DNA from: Microcaldota archaeon
GTDB lineage: Archaea > Micrarchaeota > Micrarchaeia > Micrarchaeales > Micrarchaeaceae
Length of the DNA: 33,706 nucleotides
Direction: 5' to 3'
NCBI GenBank assembly: GCA_028867285.1
Contig: JAGWGP010000003.1
Coordinates: forward strand, 1 to 33,706
The notes beneath the pieces are model-generated. The model searched no databases. It was not told the origin of the DNA and saw nothing but the letters and a program-made list of their open reading frames with translations. The translations under genes were made by a program, and so were the position numbers. Shown here one piece after another: positions 6,583-15,913 of the stretch. Each line of letters begins with the position of its first letter. Position 1 is the stretch's first letter.

Positions 6583-8295
6583 ATGGCAACCGGATTGGAC
6601 GCAGTTATCAGGAAATATGCGGTCAAGAACGCGATCGACTACGGCAAGGCCAGCCCGGGCTCGGTCTTGGGAAGGGTGCTGGGCAGCCACCCCGAGGCTA
6701 AGGCAGACATGAAGGCGCTCAACTCGGCGATAGCGAGGACGATAGAGGAGGTCAATAAGCTGGACAGGGCGGCGCTGGAGGCCGAGTACTCGGAACATCA
6801 GGAGGAATTCGACAAGCTCGAGAAGAAGAAGGCCGACGAATCGGTGCCCAAGTTCGTGTTGGAGGGCGCGGTGAAGGGGGATTTCGCCACCAGGTACGCG
6901 CCCGCGCCCAACGGTTACATGCACCTCGGCCACGCTAAGGCGGCGCTGATGGCGAGCGAGTTCGCGCGCATCTACGACGGCAAGATATTCCTCTACTTCG
7001 ACGACACAAACCCTGAGAAGGACAGGCAGGAGTACGTGGACGCGATGAAGAGGGACCTCGCCTGGCTTGGGATCAAGTTCGACCACGAGTACTACGCAAG
7101 CGACAACGTGGAGAAGGTCTACGATGCGACGAGGGAACTGATCGCAAAGGGAAGGGCCTACGTCTGCGAATGCGAAGCGGAAGGGATGAGCAAGGACAGG
7201 TACGAGGGGAGGGAGTGCGAGCACAGGAGCAGGAGCGCGAAGGAGAACGAGGAGCTGTTCGCAAGGATGCTGAACCACAAGATAGAGGAGGGAGGGGCCA
7301 TAGTCAGGTTCAAGGGGGACATGGCGTCGCAGAACACCGCTATGAGGGACCCGACCATCCTCAGGATAAAGAACGACGCCCACTACAGGCAGGGCACGAA
7401 GTACAGCGTATGGCCCACCTACGACATAAACACGCCGATAATGGACTCGCTGCACGGTGTGACGGACGTGATAAGGAGCAAGGAGTTCGAGCTCAGGGAC
7501 GAGCTGGCGGCGGCGATACTCGACGCGATGGGAATGAGGAGGCCGAGGATACACTCCGAGTCGAGGCTAGTGATAAAGAACAACGTGACCCACAAGAGGG
7601 AGCTGAACAAGCTGATAGAGGAGAACATCCTCACGGGATGGGACGACCCTAGGCTGGTCACCATATCCGCGCTCAGGAGGAGGGGCATAAGGCCCGAGGC
7701 GATCAGGGAGTTCGTGCTGAGGTTCGGCATGAGCAAGACGGACAGCAAGGTTGGGATAGAGATGCTGCTTGCGGAGAACAGGAAGGTGGTGGATGCAACG
7801 GCAAGGAGGATCTACTACGTAGAGGACCCGGTCAGGCTCGATATCGATGGATTCGAGGGCAGGCTGGTGGAGCTCAAGCTGCACCCGACAGCCGACCTGG
7901 GAAGCAGGGATTACAGGGTGAACGGAACTGTCTATGTCAGCAAAAGGGACGCCGACGCCATGAAGGAGGGAATCCAGGTGAGGCTGAAGAACCTGGCCGA
8001 TGTCGAGATAACCGGCAGGGGCAAGGCAATCAGCGCCAAGCTCTCGCGCGGCGAACAGGGGGGAATTGTGCAGTGGGTGCCTGCCGATGACCATCTCGAG
8101 TGCACGATAATGGTGCCGGAGAACCCGCTCGATGACGAGGGCAAGCTCAGGAGCGACAGCATGAAGACAAGCAGCGGCTATGTTGAGGGCTATGCGAAGA
8201 CGCTCAAGAAGGGAGACGTAGTGCAGTTCGAGAGGTTCGGCTTCTGCGTGCTGGACAGCGAGAGGCCGATGCGGTTCATATTCATATCAAACTAG
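6583..8295 (+). CDS. gltX: Glutamyl-tRNA synthetase (archaeal type, probably non-discriminating)
   Basis: This 570-residue class I synthetase charges tRNA-Glu, and in most archaea also tRNA-Gln for later amidation. Residues 1-90 are the archaeal/eukaryotic helical N-terminal region. The HIGH motif is HLGH (114-117) after RYAPAPNGYM. A Cys/His cluster (C195, C197, C212, H214) matches the metal-binding insert of archaeal GluRS. GWDDPRLVTISALRRRGIRPEAIREF (352-377 region) is the family signature, and the C-terminal half is the beta-barrel anticodon-binding domain. The KMSKS loop is degenerate (NNVTHKREL, 333-341). It heads a plus-strand operon with the endonuclease IV and HD genes. Confidence 0.94.
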   Translation: MATGLDAVIRKYAVKNAIDYGKASPGSVLGRVLGSHPEAKADMKALNSAIARTIEEVNKLDRAALEAEYSEHQEEFDKLEKKKADESVPKFVLEGAVKGDFATRYAPAPNGYMHLGHAKAALMASEFARIYDGKIFLYFDDTNPEKDRQEYVDAMKRDLAWLGIKFDHEYYASDNVEKVYDATRELIAKGRAYVCECEAEGMSKDRYEGRECEHRSRSAKENEELFARMLNHKIEEGGAIVRFKGDMASQNTAMRDPTILRIKNDAHYRQGTKYSVWPTYDINTPIMDSLHGVTDVIRSKEFELRDELAAAILDAMGMRRPRIHSESRLVIKNNVTHKRELNKLIEENILTGWDDPRLVTISALRRRGIRPEAIREFVLRFGMSKTDSKVGIEMLLAENRKVVDATARRIYYVEDPVRLDIDGFEGRLVELKLHPTADLGSRDYRVNGTVYVSKRDADAMKEGIQVRLKNLADVEITGRGKAISAKLSRGEQGGIVQWVPADDHLECTIMVPENPLDDEGKLRSDSMKTSSGYVEGYAKTLKKGDVVQFERFGFCVLDSERPMRFIFISN

Positions 8296-8306
8296 TTGGG
8301 GAGAAG

Positions 8307-9140
8307 ATGAGGCCTCTTGTCGGGATGGCGGTTTCGTCCGCAGTCAGCATAGACATGTCAATAGACAGGGCAGAGCAGTTTGGATGCACCACGATGCAGA
8401 CCTTCGTGAGCAGCCCCATGATATGGAAGGTCAAGAGCCTTGGGGAGAGGGAGGCAAGGGCGTTCGCCGAGAAGGCGAGGGCGAAGGGGATAAGCCCGAC
8501 GGTGATACACATGCCCTATCTCGCGAACTTCGCCTCGCCCAACAAGGCGATATACGAGAGGTCAAAGGAGACGCTGCGGCTCAACATAGAGAGGTGCAAC
8601 CAGATAGGCGCCGACTACCTAGTGCTGCATCTTGGCAGCGACATGGGACAGGGAAAGGACCAGGGGATACAGAGGGTGGTCGATGCGGTATCGGAGTGCA
8701 TCGACAAGACTGAGGGCAAGCTCCTGCTTGAGAACCAGGCGGGGAGCGCCAACAGCGTGGGCTCGGACCTCAAGGACCTGCACACGATATACGAGGGGAT
8801 AGCGAGCAAGAGGGCGGGTTACTGCATAGACACGTGCCACGCGTTCGCGGCGGGGTATGACATAAGGAAGGGGGAGGTCATGGAACGGATGTCCGGGGAG
8901 ATAGACCTGGGCCAGGCCCATGTGATACACGTCAACGACTCCAAGTTCGACCTCGGCTCGGGCAGGGACAGGCACGCCAGGCTGGGCGAGGGATACATCG
9001 GCATAGATGGATTCAGGAGCTTCATAGGGTTCGGGGAGATGAGAAGGAAGGCGCTGATACTCGAGACCCCGACAGACAGGGAGAGCGACGAGCCGATAGC
9101 GGAGGTCAACAAGCTCAGGGAACTCGCATCCGGTAGATGA
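8307..9140 (+). CDS. nfo: Endonuclease IV (AP endonuclease)
   Basis: This 277-residue TIM-barrel enzyme cuts DNA 5' of abasic sites in base-excision repair. All nine metal ligands known from E. coli Nfo have counterparts at matching spacing: H68, H108, E142, D175, H178, H208, D221, H223 and E253. The diagnostic block HVNDSKFDLGSGRDRHARLG (208-227) is intact. The ATG follows a TTGGGGAGAAG purine-rich ribosome site, 11 bases after the gltX stop. The HD phosphohydrolase gene starts one base after its TGA stop, so the three genes are probably cotranscribed. Confidence 0.95.
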   Translation: MRPLVGMAVSSAVSIDMSIDRAEQFGCTTMQTFVSSPMIWKVKSLGEREARAFAEKARAKGISPTVIHMPYLANFASPNKAIYERSKETLRLNIERCNQIGADYLVLHLGSDMGQGKDQGIQRVVDAVSECIDKTEGKLLLENQAGSANSVGSDLKDLHTIYEGIASKRAGYCIDTCHAFAAGYDIRKGEVMERMSGEIDLGQAHVIHVNDSKFDLGSGRDRHARLGEGYIGIDGFRSFIGFGEMRRKALILETPTDRESDEPIAEVNKLRELASGR

Positions 9141-9141
9141 G

Positions 9142-9804
9142 ATGGACGCGATAGGGATAGTGGAGAACATCAACACCATCTACGACAGGTTCGAGATACC
9201 GCCGAACCTCAGGCTCCACATGTACAGGGTGGCCACGGTGGGCGAGATGATATGCGACAGCTGGAAGAACGGCGGCATGAGCATCGACAAGGAGGAGATA
9301 CTGGCCGCCTGCCTCACCCATGACCTCGGCAACATAGCGAAGATGGACATGGACGGGGACGGGTCGCTTAGCATGCTGGGAGGGGAGGCGGCGAACGTGG
9401 GCCACTGGAGGTCGGTGAGAAGGCGGATAATGGACAGGTATGGGAATACGCCGGAGGAGGCGACGCACAACATGGCAGTCGAGCTGGGAATAGACACGCG
9501 CATACTCTTCCTGATAGAAAACGGGGGAGGAGGACCGCTGCTGCTCACTGACAAGATAATAAAAACCGGGGACTGGTCGCTCAAGATACTTTCTTATGGC
9601 GACTGCAGGGTCACGCCGTTCGGCATAACAAGCGCAAGGGAGAGGATAGAGGACCTCCTGAACAGGTACGGGAGCGGACCCCTGGATTTCTTCAAGCAGG
9701 TGGACGAGGTTGAGGGGCAGATATTCGCAAACACGGGGATAGGGCCGCAGGACATCAACGACAGGTCGGCCGCGCATTACATAAAGAGGTACAGCGAGAG
9801 CTGA
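9142..9804 (+). CDS. HD-domain phosphohydrolase
   Basis: This 220-residue protein has the HD metal-dependent phosphohydrolase pattern: H26 in LRLHMYRVA, then the H60-D61 pair in CLTHDLGNIAKMD. Later aspartates such as D144 or D149 region (LLTDKIIKTGDW) may complete the site. HD proteins hydrolyse phosphomonoesters of nucleotides or related compounds; the substrate here is unknown. Its position directly after the endonuclease IV gene makes a nucleotide or repair-linked role possible, but this is inference. Its stop lies 5 bases from the stop of the convergent MFS gene, with no obvious hairpin between. Confidence 0.85.
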   Translation: MDAIGIVENINTIYDRFEIPPNLRLHMYRVATVGEMICDSWKNGGMSIDKEEILAACLTHDLGNIAKMDMDGDGSLSMLGGEAANVGHWRSVRRRIMDRYGNTPEEATHNMAVELGIDTRILFLIENGGGGPLLLTDKIIKTGDWSLKILSYGDCRVTPFGITSARERIEDLLNRYGSGPLDFFKQVDEVEGQIFANTGIGPQDINDRSAAHYIKRYSES

Positions 9805-9809
9805 CTCCC

Positions 9810-11222
9810 TTACATCGTCACGATCGCCTTGTTGGCGCGCTTTCCAAGCACCTCATATACGAAGACCGAGATCAGCACCACGATGACATATGTCGCGACT
9901 GCAAAGTAGAATGAGGACGAGAAGGCAAGCCTGGAGTTGAACTCCGCTATGAAAACTCCCGCAATGGGGGCTCCGATGCTGCTGCCGAATATCCTGAATA
10001 CGACGTTTGTGGATGTCGCGACTCCCATGTGCTTGCCCTCCACGCTCAGCACAAGGAGGTTCACGAGTGAGACGTTGAGCATCGCCATACCCGCCCCAGC
10101 TATTGCCGCGCCGGCGACAAGATACCAGTATGTTCCAGAGAATGCGGAGATGAGGAAGCCCACTATGGAGACGATGGCGCCGGAGAGTATGTACGGCTTG
10201 GCGCCGTACTTGTGCAGCGTCCTCCCGACCAGCGGCGCAACAATGATGTTCATTACTGCGAAGGGCACCAGGGCGAGGCCAGTATGGAAGATGTCGAGGC
10301 CGTAGCCGAGCGGCGCAGAAGACTCGAACTCATAGGCGTACGTCTGGTAGGCGAGGAAGAACCCCATTCCGACTATGAGGGCGATGACGTTCGCGCCGAG
10401 CACGTTCCTCTGCTTGAGCATGGTGAAGTTGAGCAGCGACTGGCCCAGCTTGCTCGACCTCCTCTCGGTGATGGCGAAGAGCGCGAAGAATATTACGGCG
10501 ATTACAAGGAAGCTTGCGATCGCGGGAGAGGTCCAGCCGAAGGCCGTGCCCTCAGAGAGCGCATAGACCGTCGCGCCAAGCCCGATGGCAAGGGCCATCG
10601 CGCCGAAGTAGTCTATCTTCGCCGCGGGCATTGAGAACCTCGATTCCTTTATGAACAGGAACACCAGGACAGTGAGCAATACCACGAACGGCAGGGCAGT
10701 GTGGTAGGTCGTCTGCCAGCCGAAGTTGTTGGATATGAATGCTCCGAGGGGAAGGCCTATTGCGCCGCCCAGGCCGAACATCGCGCTCAGGATCCCCTGC
10801 GCCTGCGGCACCTTCTCCCTTGGGAACTGCTCCCTCACAAGCGTCATCGCAAGCGGAAGTATGGTGAAGCCAACGCCTTGGACTATCCTTGAGAATATCA
10901 GGTATGCGAAATTGGGCGAGAAGCCGGTGGAGGCTACGGCAACCACGTATATCGGCATGACATATTTCAGGACTCTCTTCTTCCCGTAAACGTCGCCCAG
11001 TTTCCCCACTATGGGGCTGAGCGCCACGCCGCTCACGAGATACATGGACAGCACAAGGCTGACCTCTGCGGGATTCACGTTGAACTGCGACGCGATTGAT
11101 GGCAGGGAGGGGACAAGCATGGTCTCTATGTACATTACCGTGATGACGAAACCTGCGAATATCAGTAGCGAGCGTCTCGCATATCCCTTGTCGTAAGTCT
11201 CTTGCTTCTGGACTGGCGCCAT
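9810..11222 (-). CDS. MFS transporter, DHA2-like (14 TM)
   Basis: This 470-residue, strongly hydrophobic protein has about 14 membrane helices, a length and pattern typical of the drug:H+ antiporter-2 family. Motif A is visible after TM2 as GKLGDVYGKKRVLK, with a conserved D-R/K loop. A second signature-like stretch, FSRIVQGVGFTILPLAMTLVREQFP, follows TM4. It probably exports a drug-like or metabolic compound with proton exchange; the substrate cannot be read. A TATA box at 11261-11270 predicts a leader of about 17 bases with AGGTCTGAT before the ATG. It is a single-gene unit. Confidence 0.88.
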   Translation of the reverse strand: MAPVQKQETYDKGYARRSLLIFAGFVITVMYIETMLVPSLPSIASQFNVNPAEVSLVLSMYLVSGVALSPIVGKLGDVYGKKRVLKYVMPIYVVAVASTGFSPNFAYLIFSRIVQGVGFTILPLAMTLVREQFPREKVPQAQGILSAMFGLGGAIGLPLGAFISNNFGWQTTYHTALPFVVLLTVLVFLFIKESRFSMPAAKIDYFGAMALAIGLGATVYALSEGTAFGWTSPAIASFLVIAVIFFALFAITERRSSKLGQSLLNFTMLKQRNVLGANVIALIVGMGFFLAYQTYAYEFESSAPLGYGLDIFHTGLALVPFAVMNIIVAPLVGRTLHKYGAKPYILSGAIVSIVGFLISAFSGTYWYLVAGAAIAGAGMAMLNVSLVNLLVLSVEGKHMGVATSTNVVFRIFGSSIGAPIAGVFIAEFNSRLAFSSSFYFAVATYVIVVLISVFVYEVLGKRANKAIVTM

Positions 11223-11260
11223 AATCAGACCTTAGGAAAACTATGCTAATTGCGAGCGAA

Positions 11261-11270
11261 GATATTTATC
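11261..11270 (-). promoter_or_regulatory. TATA box for the MFS gene
   Basis: Read leftward GATAAATATC is centred about 44 bases before the ATG at 11222, so the transcript should carry a short leader, unlike most first genes here. Confidence 0.5.
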
Positions 11271-11278
11271 CTCTGCGC

Positions 11279-11797
11279 TCACTTCAGGCCGAACTCCTTC
11301 TTTATCTTGCCCACCTTGGGCCTTATCACGAACATGCAGTAGGGCTGGAGCGGGTTGTTCTTGTAGTAGTCCTTGTGGTAGTCCTCAGATTCGTAGAATG
11401 CGTCGAGCCTCTTGACCTCGGTGGCGACGGGCTTCTTGAAGTTCGGAGCGATCCGCTTGATGTAGTCGAGTATCACCTTCTTCTGCGCGTCGTCGCTGTA
11501 GAGGATTATCGAGCGGTACTGGGAGCCTATGTCGGCGCCCTGCTGGTTGACAGAGGTCGGGTCGTGCGATGTGAAGAATATCTCGAGCAGCTTCTCAAGT
11601 GGAGCCACCTTCGGGTCGTAGTCCACCCTCAGCACCTCTGCGTGGCCGGTCTCGCCGCTGCAGACATCCTCGTAAGTGGGGTTCTTGGTGTGACCGCCGG
11701 CGTAGCCCGGGGTGGTCTTCACGACGCCGTTGAACATCTTGAACACCGCCTCGGTGCACCAGAAGCATCCGCCGCCGAACACGATGCTGTCAGTCAT
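11279..11797 (-). CDS. msrA: Peptide methionine-S-sulfoxide reductase MsrA
   Basis: This 172-residue enzyme reduces the S epimer of methionine sulfoxide. The catalytic motif GCFWC is at residues 10-14 (C11 nucleophile), followed by [24 protein letters not shown], the family core. A resolving cysteine is present near the C-terminus in QPYCMFV. I chose the ATG at 11797 because it puts the catalytic motif at the usual distance and overlaps the end of msrB by 8 bases; GAGG lies 6 bases upstream. Together with msrB it forms a complete two-gene protein-repair unit. Confidence 0.95.
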   Translation of the reverse strand: MTDSIVFGGGCFWCTEAVFKMFNGVVKTTPGYAGGHTKNPTYEDVCSGETGHAEVLRVDYDPKVAPLEKLLEIFFTSHDPTSVNQQGADIGSQYRSIILYSDDAQKKVILDYIKRIAPNFKKPVATEVKRLDAFYESEDYHKDYYKNNPLQPYCMFVIRPKVGKIKKEFGLK

Positions 11798-12188
11798 TCG
11801 CCTCATCCTTAATCTTGTCACGAGGTACAAATCGCATGGATATGGAGTTGACGCAGTACCTTGTGTTCTTCTTGGTGAGCCTCTCGCCTATGAAGACGTG
11901 CCCAAGGTGAGCGCCGCAGTTGGCGCACTCTATCTCGGTCCTCTCGCCGTCGGGGTCGGGCAGCCTCTTCACCGCGCCGCTTATCTCGTCGTCGAAGCTC
12001 GGCCATCCGCAGTGCGCGTCGAACTTATCCTTTGAGTCGTACAGCTTTGCGCCGCAGCGCCTGCACACGTATATCCCGTCCCTTGAGAAGTGGTCGTACT
12101 CGCCGCTGAATGGCGCCTCGGTCCCCTTGTGGACTATGACCCTCTCCTCCTCGGGGGTGAGCTTGCTGTATTTTTTCTCTCCGGCCAC
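11790..12188 (-). CDS. msrB: Peptide methionine-R-sulfoxide reductase MsrB
   Basis: This 132-residue enzyme reduces the R epimer of methionine sulfoxide. Two CxxC pairs (C42/C45 and C88/C91) form the structural zinc site. The catalytic cysteine is C112 in [13 protein letters not shown], and C60 in HCGWPSF is a candidate resolving residue. The start is a GTG at 12188. An AT-rich TATA-like element centred near 12213 lies 26 bases upstream, indicating a leaderless transcript. It is first in the msrB-msrA unit, just downstream of the tRNA-Thr gene. Confidence 0.95.
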   Translation of the reverse strand: MAGEKKYSKLTPEEERVIVHKGTEAPFSGEYDHFSRDGIYVCRRCGAKLYDSKDKFDAHCGWPSFDDEISGAVKRLPDPDGERTEIECANCGAHLGHVFIGERLTKKNTRYCVNSISMRFVPRDKIKDEAND

Positions 12189-12235
12189 GTAGAGCCTTGA
12201 AGCCGCAAATTAATATTACTTTCCAGGATAAGGGA

Positions 12236-12307
12236 AGCCTCGAGAGGGAATTGAACCCTCGACCTCTTGTTTACAAGACAAGCGCTCTACCACTGAGCTA
12301 CCGAGGC
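12236..12307 (-). tRNA. tRNA-Thr (anticodon UGU)
   Basis: This is a complete cloverleaf of 72 bases. The acceptor stem pairs GCCTCGG with TCGAGGC (one G-U at the base). The D arm has GCTC/GAGC, the anticodon stem CTTGT/ACAAG has loop CTTGTAA and so anticodon TGT, and the T arm GAGGG/CCCTC has loop TTCAATT. The discriminator base is U73, which is common for archaeal tRNA-Thr. The CCA end is not encoded and no intron is seen. Confidence 0.95.
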
Positions 12308-12330
12308 ACATAGGAAGTTTATACATAATG

Positions 12331-12340
12331 GTATTTATCT
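12331..12340 (-). promoter_or_regulatory. Putative TATA box for tRNA-Thr
   Basis: Read leftward GATAAATACC is centred about 28 bases before the tRNA 5' end. It overlaps the last codons of the flippase gene. A second AT-rich box (GTATAAAC, about 12314-12321) lies nearer. Confidence 0.4.
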
Positions 12341-13933
12341 CTTGATGAAGATGCTGCTGTACCTCACGAAGGCGTCGGCCAGGGGGGCGAGTATCGAGAG
12401 CCTCTCCCCCGTCTTGCTTATGAAATCCAGGTTCTTCTTGGTGGCCCCGCCGAACAGCGCGATGAGCGCAGGATAGAGCAGGAGAGCGACAGCGAGGTTG
12501 ACAACGAGGGCAATCCTGCTCTGGTGTAGCGCGAACGATATCCCGTAGAGCACGGCCAGCAGGGCGATGGACGAGAGCGACACCATTATTATGCTGCGGT
12601 ACTTGTGCTGCAGCTTGAACTGGCTCTGCAGCGCCTTTATGTAGATAACGTCCAGCAGTATCGGGGTTATCACGAAGAGCGCGAGCAGCACGCCTATGCC
12701 CTTGAGCATCGGGGTGAGCACGATAAGCAGCGCCAGCTGTATGATGACCGCGGTGACCTGGTACAGCATGAACTTCTTGCTGTTGCCGAAGCCCAGTATC
12801 AGCGTGCCCGCATAGGTGCCTATCAGGCCGGCTGCCATCCCCGCTATCATTATGGAAAAGTACAATGGGGTCGTGGTGTAGGACGCCGAGAAGAGCAGAT
12901 GGGTGAGCGGCGTCGACACCGATATCGCGTAGGCCAGGACAGGGAACAGGATAAGCGCGGTGTAGTAGAGGCTGTTGTTGTATATGGCACCTATCTTCTT
13001 CGCCGTGTTCTGCTTCATCAGTGCCCTAGAGAAAGCGGGCAGCAGTATGAGTGCAATGTCAGTTATGGTGAGGTCCACGAACCTGGCGAGCTTGAACGCC
13101 GCGCCGTAGTTGCCCACCACAGCAGCGGCAACGAATATGCCAAGGAAGAGCACGCCGAAGTTGGTTGCGCCGTTCATGGCAACGTGGGATACCACCACAG
13201 GCGCTGAGAACGAGGCGAGCTTCTTAGAGTCCTCCTTGGTCGGCTTGGCAGGCCAGTAGCCGCCCTTGAATACTATGTACAGGATTCCGACTATACCTCC
13301 AGAGAGCATCCCCAGAAGGTAGCCAAGCACTGCTCCGAGTATGCCGTAGCCGAGGAGCACTAGCCCGACCGAGAGAACAAGGCTCGCGGCAGAGTATATG
13401 GTGTTGCTTATCGCGGCCTCCTTCACCAGACCTATGCTGATCAGCGCGGCCAGCGAGAGGTTGTACAGCACGTAGAAGAACTCTGCGGATGCGCCCAGCT
13501 GGAGGGCGAGGGTCAGGCCGGAGTTGTGGTATACGCTGCCAGCAAGGTATCCGCTGAGGAGGATTCCTGCAATGGAGAGCGCAAGGCCGGCGCCAAGCGA
13601 TATCATGTAGCCGCTACCCAGGAGCTTTCGGATCTTGTCCGAGGACTTTATCTCGGGCAGCATCTTCCTGAATGCGGTGCCCACCCCGAAGTTGCTGCTT
13701 ATGCCCAGCAGGGTGGAGAAGGCTATGACAATGGTGTAGATTCCAAAGTCAGACGGCTGGAGCAGCCTGGCTAGGGCGATGAGCATCAGCAGAGTGAGCA
13801 GAGAGGTGAGCACGTCACCGATGACGTATATGGCGCCCCTCTTCGCTGTGACTATGGCGAGCTCCTCGACCTCGGAGGATGTCCTCGCCTCCTCCATCTT
13901 CGCCTGGCTCTTTAAGGTCTTTGGTGCCGCCAT
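12335..13933 (-). CDS. Polysaccharide/oligosaccharide flippase (Wzx/MATE-like)
   Basis: This 532-residue protein has about 14 membrane helices after a charged cytosolic N-terminus (residues 1-30). The stretch LARLLQPSDFGIYTIVIAFSTLL is typical of the polysaccharide-transporter family (Wzx/RfbX), as is LPAFSRALMKQNT near the middle. It would move lipid-linked sugars across the membrane for N-glycosylation or surface glycans. The secreted proteins in this window are rich in NxS/T sites, which fits but does not prove the link. It starts 14 bases after the ferrochelatase gene and may be cotranscribed with the heme genes without sharing their role. Confidence 0.85.
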   Translation of the reverse strand: MAAPKTLKSQAKMEEARTSSEVEELAIVTAKRGAIYVIGDVLTSLLTLLMLIALARLLQPSDFGIYTIVIAFSTLLGISSNFGVGTAFRKMLPEIKSSDKIRKLLGSGYMISLGAGLALSIAGILLSGYLAGSVYHNSGLTLALQLGASAEFFYVLYNLSLAALISIGLVKEAAISNTIYSAASLVLSVGLVLLGYGILGAVLGYLLGMLSGGIVGILYIVFKGGYWPAKPTKEDSKKLASFSAPVVVSHVAMNGATNFGVLFLGIFVAAAVVGNYGAAFKLARFVDLTITDIALILLPAFSRALMKQNTAKKIGAIYNNSLYYTALILFPVLAYAISVSTPLTHLLFSASYTTTPLYFSIMIAGMAAGLIGTYAGTLILGFGNSKKFMLYQVTAVIIQLALLIVLTPMLKGIGVLLALFVITPILLDVIYIKALQSQFKLQHKYRSIIMVSLSSIALLAVLYGISFALHQSRIALVVNLAVALLLYPALIALFGGATKKNLDFISKTGERLSILAPLADAFVRYSSIFIKR

Positions 13934-13947
13934 ATTATCGTCCGTTA

Positions 13948-14865
13948 TTAGTTCCTCAACGCGTTCGATACCACGTCGGCGAGAGCCTCGGTGAGTTTGG
14001 ACGATAGGTTCAGCGACTCTGTCCTTATTAGGTTGACGCCCAATCGCGAAGCCAGCTCCCTGGCCTCTATGTCTATGTCGTAAAGTATCTCCAGGTTGTC
14101 TGAGACGAAGCCCACGGTGCAGACTACTATATTCCTGCTGCCGCCCTTGGCAAGCTCAGCTATCTTCTCGGTTATGTCGGGGCCCAGCCACTTCTCGCTG
14201 GCGTGGCCTGCGCTCTGGTAGCAGAAGGACCAATCAGCGAGCTCTGATGTGGCCGCGACCTTGTCGCAGGTCTCCATAAGCTCGAATGGGTAGGGGTCGC
14301 CGTCGGCCAGTATCCTCTCTGGAAGGCTGTGGGCCGTGAACAGCACATGCGCGTCGTTACCCACCGCATCGAGGGTCTCGGAGAGGTTGGAGGAGAGCGC
14401 GTTGATGAACTGGCCATTGGTGGACCAGCTGTTGACATACGTTGCCTCTATCGGCCTGCCGCTCTCGTTTAGCGCCTCCTCCACAAGCCTGTTGTAGTTC
14501 TGCGTGGTCATCGACGAGTTGTGCGGCGCGAGCGGCATGGCCACCATGTGCGTGTGCTTGGCCTCTATTATCTGGGACACTGCATCCTTTATCGAGGGCT
14601 TCCAGTGCTTGGTCCCCACATACACTTTGTACGAGCTGCCCTCCACGCGGTTCAGCCTTCGCTCCAGCTGCCTCGCCTGCATCTCGGTTATCTCCATCAG
14701 CGGGGAGCATCCGCCTATGCGCTCGTACCGCGCCTTCAGGTCTTCTATCTCTGCGTCCGTTGGCCTCTTGCCGTGGCGGATTGCTGTGTAGTATGGCTCG
14801 ACCTCATCCTCAGAGGCTGGGCTACCGTAGACCATGAGCAATATCGCCACGCTGCTTCCGTCCAT
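13948..14865 (-). CDS. hemH: Ferrochelatase, probably coproporphyrin type
   Basis: This 305-residue protein inserts iron into a porphyrin. The catalytic His is H179 in FTAHSLPERI and the partner Glu is E259 in GFVSDNLEILYDID. Residues 9-15 read LLMVYGSP-like, with Y13 where B. subtilis coproporphyrin ferrochelatase has its iron-contacting Tyr (MAYGTP); protoporphyrin enzymes such as E. coli HemH have NLGTP instead. This, with the HemQ gene two genes upstream, suggests coproporphyrin III is the substrate (CpfC activity). No 2Fe-2S cysteine cluster is evident. The start at 14865 lies 4 bases after the hemE stop; longer frames only add unlikely residues. Confidence 0.9.
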   Translation of the reverse strand: MDGSSVAILLMVYGSPASEDEVEPYYTAIRHGKRPTDAEIEDLKARYERIGGCSPLMEITEMQARQLERRLNRVEGSSYKVYVGTKHWKPSIKDAVSQIIEAKHTHMVAMPLAPHNSSMTTQNYNRLVEEALNESGRPIEATYVNSWSTNGQFINALSSNLSETLDAVGNDAHVLFTAHSLPERILADGDPYPFELMETCDKVAATSELADWSFCYQSAGHASEKWLGPDITEKIAELAKGGSRNIVVCTVGFVSDNLEILYDIDIEARELASRLGVNLIRTESLNLSSKLTEALADVVSNALRN

Positions 14866-14869
14866 GAAA

Positions 14870-15892
14870 TCATCTCGTGCTCTGGTGGACCGTGTCCACG
14901 AGCCACTTGACCTTCTCGAGCTCGGTGCCTGGGAGTATGCCGTGGCCCAGGTTGAATATGTGGCCACCTCTTGCGCCAGCCTGCTCGATTATCTTTAATG
15001 AGGAACTCCTTATTGTTGCTTTTGTTCCTAGAAGGATCCCGGGATCCAGGTTGCCCTGTATCGGGGTCGTCTGCCCGATTCTCGAACGCGCCTCATCGAG
15101 ACCGATCCTCCAGTCGACGCTGACCACATCGCTGCCCGCGCTCTTGACCAGCTCGAGGAAGGACGAGGTCCCTGTAGTGAAGTGTATGGTGGGAGAGCTG
15201 CCCTTTATGCCTGCAAATATCTTCTTGGTGTAGGGGAGCACGAAATCCTGGTAATCGGAGGGGCCGAGGCAGCCCACCCAGCTGTCGAAGAGCTGCACAG
15301 CGTCCGCGCCGCTGCGTATCTGCTCCTTAAGGTAGGCGATCGTCATCTCAGTAAGCTTCTTCATGAGCAGCTCCCATCCCTTGGGGTCGTTGTACATCAT
15401 CGACTTGGTCTTAGTGAAGTTCTTGTTGTAGCTGCCCTCTATCATGTAGCTCGCCATGGTGAAAGGCGCGCCAGCAAGGCCGATAATGGGGACGCTTGAC
15501 CTCTTCTTAGTTATCCGCACAGTGTCCATCACGAAGTCCATGTCGCTCTTTGGATCGATCGACTTGAGCCTCTTCACATCCCCGATATTCTTTATCGCCT
15601 TCCTTATCACGGGCCCGATGCTGTCTTTAAGCTCAAAGCCGACTCCCATCGCCTCAAGGGGCAGCATTATGTCGGAGAAGCATATCGCAGCGTCGACGCC
15701 GAGCATATCGACAGGCAGCAGGGTCACCTCGGACGCGAGCTCGGGGTCCTTGCAGATGGTGACCAGGCTCTTCTTCTGCCTTATCTTCCTGTAGTCCGGG
15801 AGGCACCTGCCAGCCTGCCTCATCAGCCATATCGGCGTCATAGGGGTCTTCTCTCCCCTGCATGCCCTGATGAATAGGTCGTTCTTCGGCAT
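14870..15892 (-). CDS. hemE: Uroporphyrinogen III decarboxylase
   Basis: This 340-residue TIM-barrel enzyme converts uroporphyrinogen III to coproporphyrinogen III. The N-terminal signature PIWLMRQAGRCLPDYRK (21-38 region) matches the family LMRQAGRYLPEYR and holds the substrate-binding arginines. FSDIMLPLEAMG holds the catalytic Asp, and GHIFNLGHGILPGTE is the C-terminal signature. The start is the ATG at 15892 (one codon after a TTG). It lies between hemQ and hemH with gaps of 21 and 4 bases. A true HemE, and not an AhbAB siroheme decarboxylase, points to the classical branch for heme. Confidence 0.95.
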   Translation of the reverse strand: MPKNDLFIRACRGEKTPMTPIWLMRQAGRCLPDYRKIRQKKSLVTICKDPELASEVTLLPVDMLGVDAAICFSDIMLPLEAMGVGFELKDSIGPVIRKAIKNIGDVKRLKSIDPKSDMDFVMDTVRITKKRSSVPIIGLAGAPFTMASYMIEGSYNKNFTKTKSMMYNDPKGWELLMKKLTEMTIAYLKEQIRSGADAVQLFDSWVGCLGPSDYQDFVLPYTKKIFAGIKGSSPTIHFTTGTSSFLELVKSAGSDVVSVDWRIGLDEARSRIGQTTPIQGNLDPGILLGTKATIRSSSLKIIEQAGARGGHIFNLGHGILPGTELEKVKWLVDTVHQSTR

Positions 15893-15913
15893 CAACCATC
15901 AACGTCTAGATAT

